DNA of 64,000 nucleotides from Seriola aureovittata (GCF_021018895.1 NC_079375.1:21706975-21770974); one strand, 5' to 3'. Positions 43,797-57,067 are shown, numbered from the stretch's first letter. Notes: generated from the sequence alone by a model not told the origin. A program made the numbers and translations.

Positions 43797-44991
43797 GAGC
43801 GCCACGATCCCATTAGCTTTAATATTTTAGCAGCGTCATAGCATTCGCCAGTGGCCTTGTCACCGCCTGCTCCCCAGGGACACAGATCCTAGATCAGCCC
43901 GGCTTGTCCTCACCCTCCAACATCACCACCAGGACGGGGAAAGCACTCAGCTGACCTCGGAGCTGATCTTACGCAGTGCCCAACATTCCCAGGAGTCCCC
44001 CCACCACCCCACCCCTCCCTCACCCTCACCCTCACGTCATCCCCATCACCACCGCCGCCGCTGCCATCTCAGGGGAGGAGCAGGAAGAGGGGAAGGAGGA
44101 AAGAAAAAGAGGTTCTGGAAGGAGGGGAGAGGGGAAGAACACAGAGGCAAGTCCGTGGGAGGGGGAGAGGGAATGAAAATAAGATGAGCAGAAGAGGGAG
44201 CGATACAGAGAGAGGTTGTGTGGGTGGGCTATGGGGTGCTGATTAGGCCCTTGGTTTGAAGTGCTCAGCGGCTTGCCCTTATGGATGTGTGCACACACAC
44301 ACACACACACACACATTATTTCACACTGTCTTTATAACTCATTCAGTGTTACAAAGGCTTCAGAAGAGTACGGTGAGGACAGTGCGCTGCGTTTAGGCAT
44401 TCTGTTAGAAATTCTCTGCTCTTTGAGGTGGAACATTTCCCTTTTGTTCTCAAATTCATGCCTGTGATCAATTGGATGGCGAGGTCTACTGCATAATAGA
44501 GCTGCCTGTGTAAATGCGCCTCTGTACGGTACGTATGTAGCTGTGTTTTCATCTGTCTGCCCGTGTCTGTCCATCTGTGAGCGAAGAATGGAGCTGAATG
44601 TGAAGAATCGAGCACAACTCTGTGATAGGCCGGGCAGAAATTTGTCTTTGTGCTCACCTGAGGCATAAAAAGAAAAAAACCCTCATCACAGCACACAGGG
44701 CTCTTTTGTACTCAGACTACACAATGCTCTCTAACTCTGCTCCGTTCATTTCGCCAAGGTCTTACCACTCGTCGGCTATATGGAGGCTGTGAAAGCGTGA
44801 GGACACAAATCCAGTCGCACACACACCCAAACAGCATAAGCTATGTCCTGGGAGTTATAACTCATGCATGATCACTAAATGGAAACATTTGTTATCTCCA
44901 CAACAATACAGCCAGAGGAACTGAATCTTTTATAGCTCCCTTGCCCCCCCAGCACCCCCTCCCTTGAAGCCCACACACACTGACGCACACT

Positions 44992-45033
<42 letters not shown>

Positions 45034-45721
45034 TGCCTGCCACACGTTGGAGCTCACAGGTCATCCTCCTGTGAATAAATCCAAAGAGGACGCATCGAGG
45101 CATAAACAACCACACAACACCTCCTTCCTCAAACCTCAAACCTCCATCAAACATTAAAACTGGGGTGGGTGTGCACACGCCCACATGCATGCGCACACAC
45201 AAACACACACGGGAGCCTTCACGCCTTGATAGTCGTACGGTTATGAAACATTAACGCAAATATATCCCCATTGTCTTGCTATGAAACATTCAGGTTCTTG
45301 TTCAGACTGATACACAGAGTCTTCCTCTTTTCACGTGGACTAAACAAACTCTTTATGGCAGAAACTCCACTGCCTCGTCTTCCTCCTCCGTCTCGACAAA
45401 TGTCTTGCCGACTTACTAACTTGTCTCGTCTGCTGTTCGGTTAAAAACCCTCGATGTTCTGACCTAGTTAGACATGTCCACTGTCAATTCATCAGTCCCA
45501 ATAAAGGACCGTAACAGTGCTTTTGCATGTTTTATTCTGTCGACTTAAAACACCATAAACTTTTTATTACCACTGACTAAATGGAGTCTAATGTTTTCAG
45601 ACTGATTTTTTTTTACCTTCCAGGCAGCCACTAGCTCCCAGCGATTTCACTCCAGTATGAAAACCCACCTCGGAGGTCTGCCTTGAGATACAGACGAGTG
45701 ATAAAAGAAAAAACCTGAAAA

Positions 45722-46075
45722 GTGAGTGGAGAAATGACAACGCCCCCATCCACAGGGCACGAGGGAGGGGTCACCAACTGGTTTGATGAGTATGATAATG
45801 AGGTGAATCATATGCTGCGGCTTTCACAGTCTCCAGATCTCAACCCTGTTGAACACCTATGGCAGATTTTGGACCGACAGACAGCGCTCTCCACCACCTT
45901 CACCAAAACAACAAACGAGGGAATATCTTTTGGAAGAATGTTCATCCTCCAGCAGAGTCAGGAGACTTGAAGAATCAATGTCAACGGGCACTGAAGCTGT
46001 TCTAACACCTTACTAAGACACTTTCTGTTGGTTTTGCCTTTAGTTTGTCACCCGTCTGTAGGTACTCTGTTAATT
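45722..46075 (+). mobile_element. Tc1-like transposase C-terminal fragment plus element end
   Basis: A reading frame at 45810-45967 carries SPDLNPVEHLWQILDRQ, the conserved block with the final Glu of the Tc1/mariner DDE catalytic triad. Upstream, in a shifted frame, acaacgcccccatccacagg would have encoded the DNAP-type motif with the second Asp, so a frameshift separates the two. The following tttgtcacccgtctgta resembles an element terminus. It belongs to a different Tc1 subfamily than the fossil at 37.8 kb. Confidence 0.75.
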
Positions 46076-46625
46076 TTGTTGCTTTGATTGTTGCATGAAG
46101 GTTCGTTAAGGACTTTTTAAACAAGAGTAGTACCCTTTTACACTAAAATTAGCACGAATAAGTTGATTTTTTAAAACTAAAAACGGCGATTGACTCCCTT
46201 TACACTGCCAGTCGAGTTTGCCTTTCTGTTGTCATCACATGCAGTTACAGAGCACCAACACACACAGACACAGAGGAGAAACCGTGAGCTGCTAGCTGCC
46301 ATGCAAACTAATAAAATTGATCAGTCGCATCTCATCCTCAGGTTGGAGCTCCTGTAAAAGTGTGAGATGTGTCAGTCGCAGATTGTGTGTTTTTGAAACT
46401 TATTTCGGGGCTCACGCTTTCATCTCAGTGTCATCAGTGTTTCTGGTTTAACAACACCATGTTAGGCAGGTAGCAGGTCTGTTTACAGTGTTTGTGCTCT
46501 CAAAGACGTCACAGCACTGAAAAAGGGTTATGTTAACACAACTGCCGATTTTACCTTCTGTCAGCATGACAAAGGCCTGATGCTAGCCGGTCTTAGCAGG
46601 TTTTTTGACCAGTGTAAAAGAGGCT

Positions 46626-47275
46626 TAAGAATCTACAGTCATGCCATCAGCTGTACTTAGGCACAGAAATGCATTGAGCTAAATGCTAATGTCACCACGC
46701 TAACATGCTCGCCATGTGTTAACATGCTGTTGTAATGGTCATAAAATAAAGAACTGGACAAACCGAAATTTGACATAATGATGGCGGCAGATAAAGATTT
46801 CTGCGATCACCAAACTTATTAAAATTCATCCTCCGCAGCCAAAAGTCTGTGGTTGTTAGGACACATCTCTGCAAACTATCAATGTCTGTCTGTGTTAACC
46901 TGCTGATAGCAACCAACAGTGCTTAGGGCTGATGACCACAAACGTCTGTACAAAACTGAATGGCAATCTGTCCAGTACCAACAGACTGACATTATCATCC
47001 AAAGAGCCATAAAAAAAACCTCCACAGTTGCTGTATTCACCTTTTTAAATCAAGAGTAGATCAGGTTGACTTGTGTTTGTAATGTCCAAGGCTGCTTATT
47101 GTATGTCCCAGTTTTGACGATCCAGGAACATGAATGCAGTGCTTTTTTGTTTTTTTTGTTAGCCAAAACTTGTATTTTTGGATGTTGGTGCGACCTCGAA
47201 GGAACCATCAAAGAAAGTGTTCGAAATGATCTGAAGAATAAGAGGAACAAAATGTTCTCTGAAAACTTAACAACT
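46626..47275 (+). repeat. composite dispersed repeat, copy 1
   Basis: First part 46626-46735 (atctacagtcatgcc ... cacgctaacatgctc), last part 46930-46975 (cgtctgtacaaaactgaatg), then 47085-47275 (ccaaggctgcttattgtatg ... gttagccaaaacttgtattt ... aagaaagtgttcgaaatgat). All parts match, in order and orientation, the copy at 59140-59785. The middle (about 46740-46925) does not match and may be an insertion or diverged. Confidence 0.65.
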
Positions 47276-47403
47276 GCAGCTGGTAAAGCCTCTGCAAGCC
47301 GAGCTCCATCTGAAATGAGGCAGGAAATCAGTCTCAGATATAACGGTAAACTCAGCAAAACAAAGTACTGAACACACAGTTTGTAGTTAGTGGCCTTTAA
47401 CAT

Positions 47404-47538
<135 letters not shown>

Positions 47539-47676
47539 CCACTGTTGCAAAGTCACATTATACTAGTACTGGTGTAAAAGTGAAAAGTGAGACACACACT
47601 AAGAAAAGAACCACAAAGAAGCACCATGAAGAATAGCTGGGTGGAGAATGCAGAGAGAGATTGAGCGAGCCCTTGG

Positions 47677-47680
<4 letters not shown>

Positions 47681-47732
<52 letters not shown>

Positions 47733-47929
47733 ACACATACAACCTAAATCATCATTGGAAAATCATTAGAAATCTGGCGAAGTAGAGGGGCACAGATTGA
47801 GGGACAAACCCCCCATTCAAGAGCACACAAAGACAGGCCCTACACACACACACACACACACACACACTAACACACTCACAGAGAGGCAGCCGGGTGGAAG
47901 GGAAGTGGGGCGGTTCCAACGATACACTG

Positions 47930-47990
<61 letters not shown>

Positions 47991-48091
47991 AACAACCTTC
48001 CGTACTTTCCACCCCTCCAGCCCGCCCACCTCCATCGACATTTATTGCTCCTTCTGTGTGAATGTCTTTGAGTTTCATTCACATGTCAGCC

Positions 48092-48180
<89 letters not shown>
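47681..48180. repeat. cluster of (CA)n and (GT)n tracts in opposite orientation
   Basis: CA tracts at 47681-47728, 47840-47866 and 47934-47986 are followed by GT tracts at 48093-48143 and 48148-48180. The 47934 and 48093 tracts are mutually complementary across a ~105-bp spacer. Confidence 0.9.
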
Positions 48181-48183
<3 letters not shown>

Positions 48184-48533
48184 GGGTTTGTCACTGTGAA
48201 TGAGTGCTCCATTAGTGATTCATTTGTGTGTAGTTAACCATTGTGGAGAGAAGGCAACATTTTATTTGTCTGAACCCAACCCTGACCATATGGCAACACC
48301 TTCCCCTGCTCACTCCTCTTCCTCCCCTCCACTTTCCTCTCCTCCTTCTCTGACTCTCCCTCTGGACTTCACACTCCTTTTTCTCCCTCTCTTATTTCCT
48401 CCCTACTTTCTCCCTCACCCACAGCTCATCTGTTCACCAGCGTCTCATTTGCACTTTCCGCTGTAAAGTTGCTTCCCTGCCTTCTTCCTTCAGATGACTT
48501 CTGGAAAGCTATCATGCAGCATGTGTGCACATC

Positions 48534-48557
48534 TGTGTGTGTGTGTGTGTGTGTATT

Positions 48558-48598
<41 letters not shown>
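48534..48598. repeat. compound (GT)n(AT)n(GT)n microsatellite
   Basis: A GT run, ~11 AT units, then another GT run. Confidence 0.9.
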
Positions 48599-49135
48599 TC
48601 TAGGTCGATGGGGACAGGCCTCTTTGGCTGTCAGCTACAATCAGCCCTCACGTGTGCCAGTAATGTTGTGTATTGTCCGAACACATCACCAGAGGAGCAT
48701 CTGAGACGTCCATTAAAGTTCAAAGCAATTTATCACAATCTCCCTCCTCCTCCCTACGTCTCCCATCATCCCTCACTCCCTCCACCTTCTCCCCACGCTG
48801 TCACTATCTCCTCCTTCTCCTCTCCTCCTTCCACTCCTCTGTCTCCATCCATCACATCCATCCACCCTCCCTCTTTTGCTTGAATTAAAATTCAAATGAG
48901 ATTAATCGGTATGGCTTTAATTTGTTGGCTAAAGCAGGTTGTGCGAGGTGCAAAATAAAGAAAAATATTGTGGAGACTCTCTTTCTGTCTCTTACTCTGT
49001 TTTGTATGTGTCTGTCTCTCTGCCTCTGTCTGTCACACTTGCTAATGCACGATGCCCTTGACATCTTGAGTGTGATTTGTGACAAGCTGAAGCTCCTGAA
49101 GGCTTTGAGCGTGTGCGTCCAAATGTGTGAGTGAA

Positions 49136-49166
<31 letters not shown>

Positions 49167-50064
49167 GTGTGTTTCCTATGCTGTGACGGGAGCCACCCTG
49201 GGGTATGATAACTTTAGATGGCGAGTTTAAATATTAAACTGGCCTTAACAACTGACAGCTCTCTAACACCCGTTCAACAGCCGTTCAACATGCATGCGTG
49301 AGCTCTGTTTCGCAAACACTCGCCCACATGTGTTCCAGCATTGACAGTAAGTAGCTTTCCTCAGCATACATGGCTGTGTGGATCCGTGTGTGAGCGCAAA
49401 TTGTATATGTGCCACTGTGTGAGTGAATGTGTGTGTGTGTGTGCGCATATGCGACACAAGGTTGGATTTGGACTTGTTTTTAATCAGTGGGATTTTGCAA
49501 ATGGCCTCGGGCTTCTCCCAGGGACTAATTAGTGATGTGACTTCGGCATAATAAATAAACACACACAAGCACACACACACAAATACAAGCACACATGCAC
49601 TCCAATGCAGCATCAAAACACAAAAAAAGAACACAGAGCAGAGTTAGAGTCAGGATTTACAGATCAGATGAAGAAAGCGTACATTTACAAGGGAAGTAAA
49701 CAAATGGGCTGATGCTGCCTGATCCACACTGTTGCTCTCCGTCACTAATTTGCTTCCTTTTCTCTCTCTCTTTTCGCCTTTGCGTTGTGTTTTTGTCGAG
49801 TTTTCTCTTTCTATTTCTCTCCCTCTGTCACACACAAACATAGATTCCGCTATTTAATGTGTTGACAGCCTGCGCCCCAGTGAGAGCAGAAGGTTGACGG
49901 CCTAAGAGAATTCCTCAGGCTTTTCCGCACAGCACCTTAATGCACTCACACACAAACACACACACAAACACACACACACACACACACATTCTGGCTGTGT
50001 AAACCAGAGAGATTAGCAGCTCATTACCATACCACAGGGGGCCTACACACAGGGGACTGTGTAC

Positions 50065-50068
<4 letters not shown>

Positions 50069-50159
<91 letters not shown>
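50069..50159. repeat. (GT)n microsatellite
   Basis: About 45 uninterrupted GT units. Confidence 0.94.
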
Positions 50160-50161
<2 letters not shown>

Positions 50162-51284
50162 TGTGTTGTGTGCGTGTGCCAGCACACCTCAGAGCATTGT
50201 CTTCTGGTCATAACAACAACTGTTCCATTATTTGTGTGTGTGTGCCAGAATGAAAGTGTCTTTAATCAGGGAGACAGAAAAACAGCGGCCGCAGAGAATT
50301 ACTGAATATGTTTTCATTGCCACAACAATTATCAGATTAAACAAATTCACCTCGTTAAGCAGCTAATCCATCTGTCCAATCAGCAGGCAGGACAGAGGCG
50401 GCAGCACCTGCTCCCCAGTGGTGACCCTCAGACAGATGTGGAGATGTGGAGATGATCCACTTTCAGAGGCGCTGCTCAGATTTGAGGGAGGATTGTTTCA
50501 TCCTTTTGAAGTCTCACACTTGGCATGAAAAGGGAATGCAACCCAGTTTACAAAAGTCTACTTTTATTTGGAAAGTTGATTGAGCTCTGTGCACTTTCCT
50601 AACAAAGTGCTGCTTGTTTCTACAGTATATTCACTTTTTGGTGCTGTAATGCAGACAATATTAGAGCAACTTCCCAAACAGAAACCGTTTTCATTCAAGT
50701 TCTTCTGCCCTGTGTAGGGAATTTAATTGGCAACCCTTTAGCTACATGGCCACTCTGACTTTTGAGTTGCTTCTAAGGCTACGTTCGCACTACTCCAGAG
50801 TTTTCGAGCACTTAAAACGACTTTTGGAAACGCTGCTGACCCCATTTTAAATTGAGAACTCCAAGGTTGCATTGTAGTCTGGATAGGAAAAAATTGAGAC
50901 CTTTGGAAATTATGATATAGACACCCACTGACTATACTGACCTTGTTGTCTTTGCTAGCAGCTGTTGTGCAGTTGCATTTTAACGCTACAAATGTCTTTA
51001 CTATTTGCCGTTCATAGTATTTTGTACAACTAAACAACTGCATAGTAGACAATCTACTTCCTGCTCGGTGTACTTGCATGGTCATGTACATATGTGTTTT
51101 CAGGTGTGATTGTATGGACGGAGATCATTTCTGATACATAGCTACACCGGTTGCATTGTACTATGAGTATATGATATATGTTATAAACTTGTATCTTTAA
51201 AAATCCAGAGGATGTATGTATGTCATAATGATATATCCTCTTATGAGTGACACATATAGTAACATAACTCTTGATATAGGCACA

Positions 51285-52300
51285 CATATGTCATATATAT
51301 GTCATACGCCATAGTATACTAAGGCATAAAAACGTCATATTATGGTAACGTATAAAAATGTCAAAAAACGTCATGGTATAATCGGTCATAAAAACGTCAT
51401 AGCATAGTTAATCATAAAAATGTCATGGTATATTAAGGCATAAAAACGACATAAAAACGTCATAGTATAGTAAAAAATTAAAATGTCATGGTGTATTAAA
51501 GCATTAAAAAGGTCACAAAAAAATCATTGTATTGTGAAGGTATAAAAAATGTCAAAAAACGTTATAGTATAGTAAGGCATAAAACTGTTAACAAATGATA
51601 TTGTATGTTAAGGCATAAAAATGTAAAAAAAAAGTCATATTATAGTAACGCATAAACATTTCAGATTATGGTAAGTCATGAAGATGTCAAAAAACGTCAT
51701 GAGGTATAAAAATTTTAAATAACATTACAGTAAGGCTGGGTTTGAACCAAGAACCTACTGACTAAAAGGCAACAGTTCTAACCACTGCACCACCTCAAGA
51801 GCTAAAAGTATAATAAGCCATAAAAATGTCAAAAAAGGTCCTAGTATGATAAGGCATAAAAACATAATTGATGTCATAGTGTGGTAAAGTATAAATACGT
51901 CATAGTATATTACGGCATAGAAATGTCCAAAAAAAACGCATAAAATGTCATAGTATGATAAGGCATAAAAATGTCAATAAATGTCATAGCATAGTAAGTC
52001 ATAAAAGTGTCATGATATAATAAGGTATGAATATGCAAAAAAACATTACAATATAGTAAGTTATAAAAATGTCAAAGAACGTCATAATATAGTAAAAAAT
52101 AAAAATGTGATGGTATATTAAAGCATAAAAACGTAATAAAAAAAAGTCTATTTCAAAGTATAGTAAGGCATAAAAATGTGACAAAATGTCATGGTATAGC
52201 AAGGTATAAAAATTTCCAAAAAAACATCATAGTATAGTAAGTTATAAAAACGTCGTAAAAATGTCTTAGTGTAGTAAGACATAAAAACGTCAGGCTTAAA
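51285..52300. repeat. degenerate ~40-bp tandem array ('cataaaaacgtcatagtatagtaagg')
   Basis: About 1 kb of diverged head-to-tail units, each with variants of gtataataaggcataaaaa and tgtcaaaaaacgtcatagta. The minus-strand translation shows a recurring YYIMTFF-type period of 13-14 residues, confirming a ~40-bp unit. Many units carry acgtca (CRE half-site). A tRNA-like sequence interrupts it at 51731-51797. Confidence 0.85.
51731..51797 (-). repeat. tRNA-like / SINE head inside the tandem array
   Basis: On the minus strand tggtgcagtgg (51792-51782) matches a pol III box A and ggttcaaaccc (51748-51738) a box B, spaced ~33 nt apart. The rest cannot fold into a normal tRNA that I can recognise, so it is more likely a tRNA-derived repeat fragment than a functional tRNA. 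Confidence 0.6.
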
Positions 52301-53515
52301 GTTATGCGTAATTGAGCGTGTGCTGCTGTGAGTGACAGGTTGGTGAGCGTGCACTGAAGTCTCGCCACCATGGAAGCTCCACCCTTTTGTAAATTCTTGT
52401 ATTAGCCAGTACTTAGGCGGAGTCAGGTCCTGCTCTTCAGAGACCGGTGAGGTCACAGAGGCGACGTCCATCTTCATATACATTCTATGTCTCCACCTCT
52501 AATCTGATATCATCCATTGTCATCATCAAATTTAGTCCAACCCACAAGTCAAAATTGGTTCATTCTAACATGTACCCCTCGAGGACCAAATATTTCAGTG
52601 CTACTGTTGTTTTACATGTCTTCAACTGCAAAAAAAAAACAGAAACAAAAAGAGCACCTTTTGTGCTGTGAAACTAAGCTACAGCCTCCAGGATCTTCTG
52701 GAGTATGATTGACTATCCAGCCTGAAATTGCTGCATCTTTGTTTTCATTGAAACATCAGCAACAGGATATGGGCATGAGCTAGACTGGCTAACTAGCTAC
52801 TGAAACAACAGGGAATCGTTGACTCTGTGCCGGTGGACTGTGTGTTTATGACCACAAGGAAACGTTCAACAAACATCATGTCTGCTCTATGTTGAACTGA
52901 GGTACACGAGGAACGACATGTCAGGTGTAAGCGTGGAAATGACAATAAACCAGGACCTACATCTGAATCAGCCTCCCTGCTACAGGCAGAGCCACACGAG
53001 CTGACCCCGGCATAGCACAGATAACTAGCTGTAACTACAAGTATCATCTCAGCCTGATCTCATGCTACTTCATGTTGCCAGATCCCACAATGTTAAAGAA
53101 CAACTCTCCTCCAACACTCTCATGCTGACATGAAGCCTACTACACTGGCACAAAATGACACATTGACTTTGTGTATAAAATTCAGTCAAACAACCTTTAC
53201 CTCAGATTTGTGTTCTTACTTCTGAACAACAAAACAAAATGTGGTCAACTATAATCATCCAGGATCCCATCAGACACTTTCTGCAATTATCCACTGTTTT
53301 TCTATTTTCCTGTGCATCAGTAAGACATCACAGGGAGAGGACAAACAGACTCTTGCCTCATGTTTCTGGCTGCAGGAGACAGCAGGTATTGTTCACAACA
53401 ACAGATACATCCTGGGGCAAATCTATTTTAAAGCTGACAGTCTGCAACTTTCTCCTTAAAGAAAAAGGAAGTGCAACCCGAAACCTTGATCAGGACAAAG
53501 GCCGAGATTTATTTA

Positions 53516-53516
<1 letters not shown>

Positions 53517-53554
<38 letters not shown>

Positions 53555-53598
53555 TTACTTGCTCACTCACTCATACACACACACACACACACACACTC
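53517..53598. repeat. inverted microsatellite pair (GT)n ... (AC)n
   Basis: A GT run at about 53517-53551 and an AC run at 53576-53597 are separated by only ~25 bp. Confidence 0.85.
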
Positions 53599-53724
53599 CC
53601 AACGCACACACACACACACCTCTTCACAATCAGAAATCAGCGCCTGGCTGCAGAGAGAAAAGAGAATTCATTAAACTCAGCCACCCACGCTGGGCCACAG
53701 AGTAGACGGGGGGTAGCGAGGGAT

Positions 53725-53960
53725 GGAAGACAGGGAGGATGATGATGAGAGAGAGAGAGAGAGAGAGAGAAGGAGAGCAAAGACGGTGAGAAAAGTGGGA
53801 GTGAGAGGGAGGAAGATGAGGGAGAGGGAGAAAAAGAGCGGGGATGGAGTCCTCTTAGCAGGGGCCCATCAAATGAAGTGGATGGGAGGTCAGTTAAACA
53901 GAAAAGCTCTTTAGGAGCAAAGGGATGAGATAGGGAGGAGTAAAGAAATAACAGAACACC
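53725..53960 (+). repeat. GA-rich low-complexity tract
   Basis: A purine-rich stretch including a (GA)n core at 53747-53770. Similar GA-rich sequence is at 57760-57840 and 57950-58190 (the latter with a (GGT)n run near 58080-58102). Confidence 0.8.
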
Positions 53961-55934
53961 GGAGGAGAGAGGAGAGCATGACTATGTGTGAGAGAGGTGT
54001 TAGATAGGCTCTGCTGCTGAGGAGCAATACAAACTATTTTGTCTTGTATCACCATGTCTCGTTGAAGCATCTTGCCTCCAGCCAGCAGCACTCTGTTGCC
54101 CCTGCTCAGCAGCCAATAGGCTGCCTCGCTTCTTTTACCTAAACCTGACTGACCGCCAGTCAGATAACTTGCTCCTGGTCATCTCTCTAACCTCTGCTGC
54201 TCTGTCCTCATCCTGGGCCTAATCCACACGGCGCTAATCTGGTTAACTAGAGCTGTTTCTGAAATGAACAAAAGCCTAATCTAATTCCCACTTAGCACTA
54301 ATTAAGAGATTATTGACCTCACATCCTATTATCATAATCATCGAGCTTTGGCAAACGGTCAAACAGAAACCAGAAGAAGAAAGTCAAACGGCAGGAGCAG
54401 TCAAGAGTCAGACTTTGGTGTACTGCTGAGGATTGTGTGTGTGACAACAGTGCTCACTTGGATAAGATGCAGAGATACACTGGAGGAAGAATTGTGAGGT
54501 TCCTCTATCTGCCTTTGAGAGACACACACACATGTGCGCGAACAGACAGACACACACTCTACCTTAAGCCTTTTACTGTCCAGAATGTCAGCAGCCATCT
54601 CCAGCACCACGGCCTGTCACACAGAGTGAGAGAGAGAAAGAGCGATTGTGTGTGAAGTCGTTGTGTGTATATGTGAAGTGTGTGTGTGTGTGTGTTTGAG
54701 TGTTTGAGTGTGTGTGTGTGTGTGAGCGAGAGAGAGACAGAGAAAGAAGCTGAGGGACGGAGACATGCAGGAGGGAGGGGTGTCCTTGAAAGAGGACAGA
54801 GGTGTTCTGCTGGATCTAATGTGACGGAGGAAACAACCGGAGCGCGCGTGCACACACACACACACACACACACACACCACTGTTGCATCAATAACATTCC
54901 TTTCCAGGAAAAAAAAACCAAACATTTGTTGGGATAAATTCACATGAATCCACAATCTGTCCGACTAAATCCGTTTGTCCCGTCCAGCCCTCCACAGACC
55001 AGCCTTTTATATCACCAGTATAGGAATGAGAGAGTGAGAGCGGGGGCCGAGCCCCAGCCTGGCTCTCTGCAATGGGCCTCAGCATCATTATCATCAGCAG
55101 CGGGCCCTCTCAGATGCGCCAGCACAAGATCAAAGGAAAGCCTCTCAATCTTCTCCCCTCACTGAGGCAGCACAGAGCTGCTCTATAACTGGCATCTTGG
55201 TCCTGCGATAATCCTCCCATTGATCTACTTCACAGAGTTCAGTCTGCGCCGAGGCTTCTGGGTTGAGGGTTAAAGATGCCAAGGAATGACTGTCAGAGTT
55301 TGCAGCACTGGGTGCCAGATCTTATTAAGCCATACGCTGACCGAGCTGTACTTTACACTGTCCTTTTTTATTGAGGCAACTTGTTTTCAAGGTGCTTTGC
55401 TTATGAGGTAATGTTAATGTTTTATGAGGGCTTCTAGCATTTGCATAGATTCTACCCAGATCATCATTTAGGCTTTTATAAAGGATACAAAAATAGGTTA
55501 TGTATTTAGCACAAGCAATTAAAAAGCATATCCGCTGCAACATGGGGCATGGGGTAGAGGGGCAAATTAATTCACCTTATTTTCTACTTCCTTCCTTTCC
55601 TTTGAAGTCCATGTGGGGGAGTTTAGACTGGAAGGCAGAAGCAGAGGGTGGAGGGTGAGGATGAATACAGGGGAACAATAGACCAGAGAGCCATTACCTC
55701 AGCTCTGCCACTGGGCCTCCCTCTACTCAACGTCTCCATCTACTGCAGGCTTGACGAACTGACGGCTTGTCCTGCACTGTTCTGCTGACTGGCACTGCTG
55801 AGTTGACAACATGGAAGTCTGTTGATATAATGTCTAGACATCAAAATAAAAAAAGGTAAAGTCTGCCACACAGCTGCATTTCCAAACCTGTCAAAGATTT
55901 CGTCTATGTAAACACATTTTGAGAGACAAGTGGA

Positions 55935-56640
55935 GCAGTTATTGATGAATGGCAGGTTTGTTGTTATTGTTAGTGGGCGCAGAGACATGAGAGAGGGATC
56001 TATCTTCTCATCAAACTCTAGGGAGGAGAGCAAATAAGCAATATTTGCCAAAATGTCAGGTGGCTGTGACTCAGGAGGTAGAGCGAGTCGCACGCTAATC
56101 GGAAGGTCAGTGGTTTGATTCCTGGCTCCTCCGGTGCGAATGTCGAAATGTCCTTGGGCAAGATACTGAACCCCAAATTGCCCTCGATGTATCATTGGTG
56201 TATGAATGTAGTTTGAATAGTCTATGAGACTAGAAAAAAGCACTATGTAGGTGCGGTCCATTTACCAAAATGTCAATTTCTTTAATATGAAGCCACATCC
56301 AGGGGATGCTTAGCTTAGCGTAAACACTTGACACAAGGAGAAGTCACTGTATAAAGCTAGGAAATAGTCCAGCACACAAACTCCACTGCTTTTTTTGTTG
56401 GTTATTCAACAAGATACAACCACATTTTGTGGTGGTGTTGGCAAATAATTGTACCTGTGGACAGAGCCAGGTGAACTGTTTCCCCCTGTTTCCAGTCTTT
56501 ACGCTAGGCTAAGCTAACCAGCTGCTGACTGTAGCTCCATATTTAACAGACAGACATGAGAGGGGTGTCAATTGTCTCATCTAACTCTTGGCGAAAGAAG
56601 CAAGTAAGTGAATTTCCCAAAAAGTCAAACAATCCCATTA
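55935..56640 (+). repeat. old dispersed repeat interrupted by a SINE; second copy adjacent
   Basis: A first fragment (55985-56058: agacatgagagaggga ... tatttgccaaaatgtca) continues after the SINE at 56265. A second copy of the same motif lies at 56549-56625 (agacatgagaggggtgtc ... gaatttcccaaaaagtcaaa), preceded by the ggacagagccagg ... ctaggctaagctaacc block shared with 41.0-41.5 kb. This is a well-known fish repeat type, from memory. Confidence 0.65.
56059..56264 (+). mobile_element. tRNA-derived SINE with intact target-site duplication
   Basis: A 206-bp element flanked by identical 11-bp copies of ccaaaatgtca (56048-56058 and 56265-56275). The 5' part has a pol III box A (tgactcaggagg, 56067-56078) and box B (ggtttgattcc, 56112-56122). 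The body contains atgtccttgggcaagatact and gaaccccaaattgc, typical of an abundant teleost short repeat (from memory). The insertion is inside an older repeat. Confidence 0.85.
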
Positions 56641-56812
56641 ATCTTTTCAGTTATTCATAGTGATGAGAAGAACCATATTACATTTAAAAGGCGTGTGCTA
56701 GAGAAACAAAGAGATACAACGACAGAGCAACTGGCTGTGTTTGTAGAATCATGTTCTTTGGTCAGTGTGTTCACGTGAATTTATGGTATTTGCAGCCAAC
56801 TGTGAGTGTGAG

Positions 56813-56820
<8 letters not shown>

Positions 56821-56908
<88 letters not shown>
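56821..56908. repeat. (GT)n microsatellite
   Basis: About 44 uninterrupted GT units. Confidence 0.94.
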
Positions 56909-56911
<3 letters not shown>

Positions 56912-57067
56912 GATAAGACTTATCGCATGTGTTTTTTTGCTTCATAAATACTGTAAACACTCATAGGCCAACTCACACACACGCACCTACACACATGCCT
57001 CCACCTTAACCACACTATTTTTCCAACCTTGGCGAAATGCATTGATAAGCAAGTGCACGCACACACA

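Noticed and set aside
51731..51797. Functional tRNA gene
   Set aside because: A and B boxes are good but a full cloverleaf with paired acceptor stem is not apparent and it lies inside repeat DNA.
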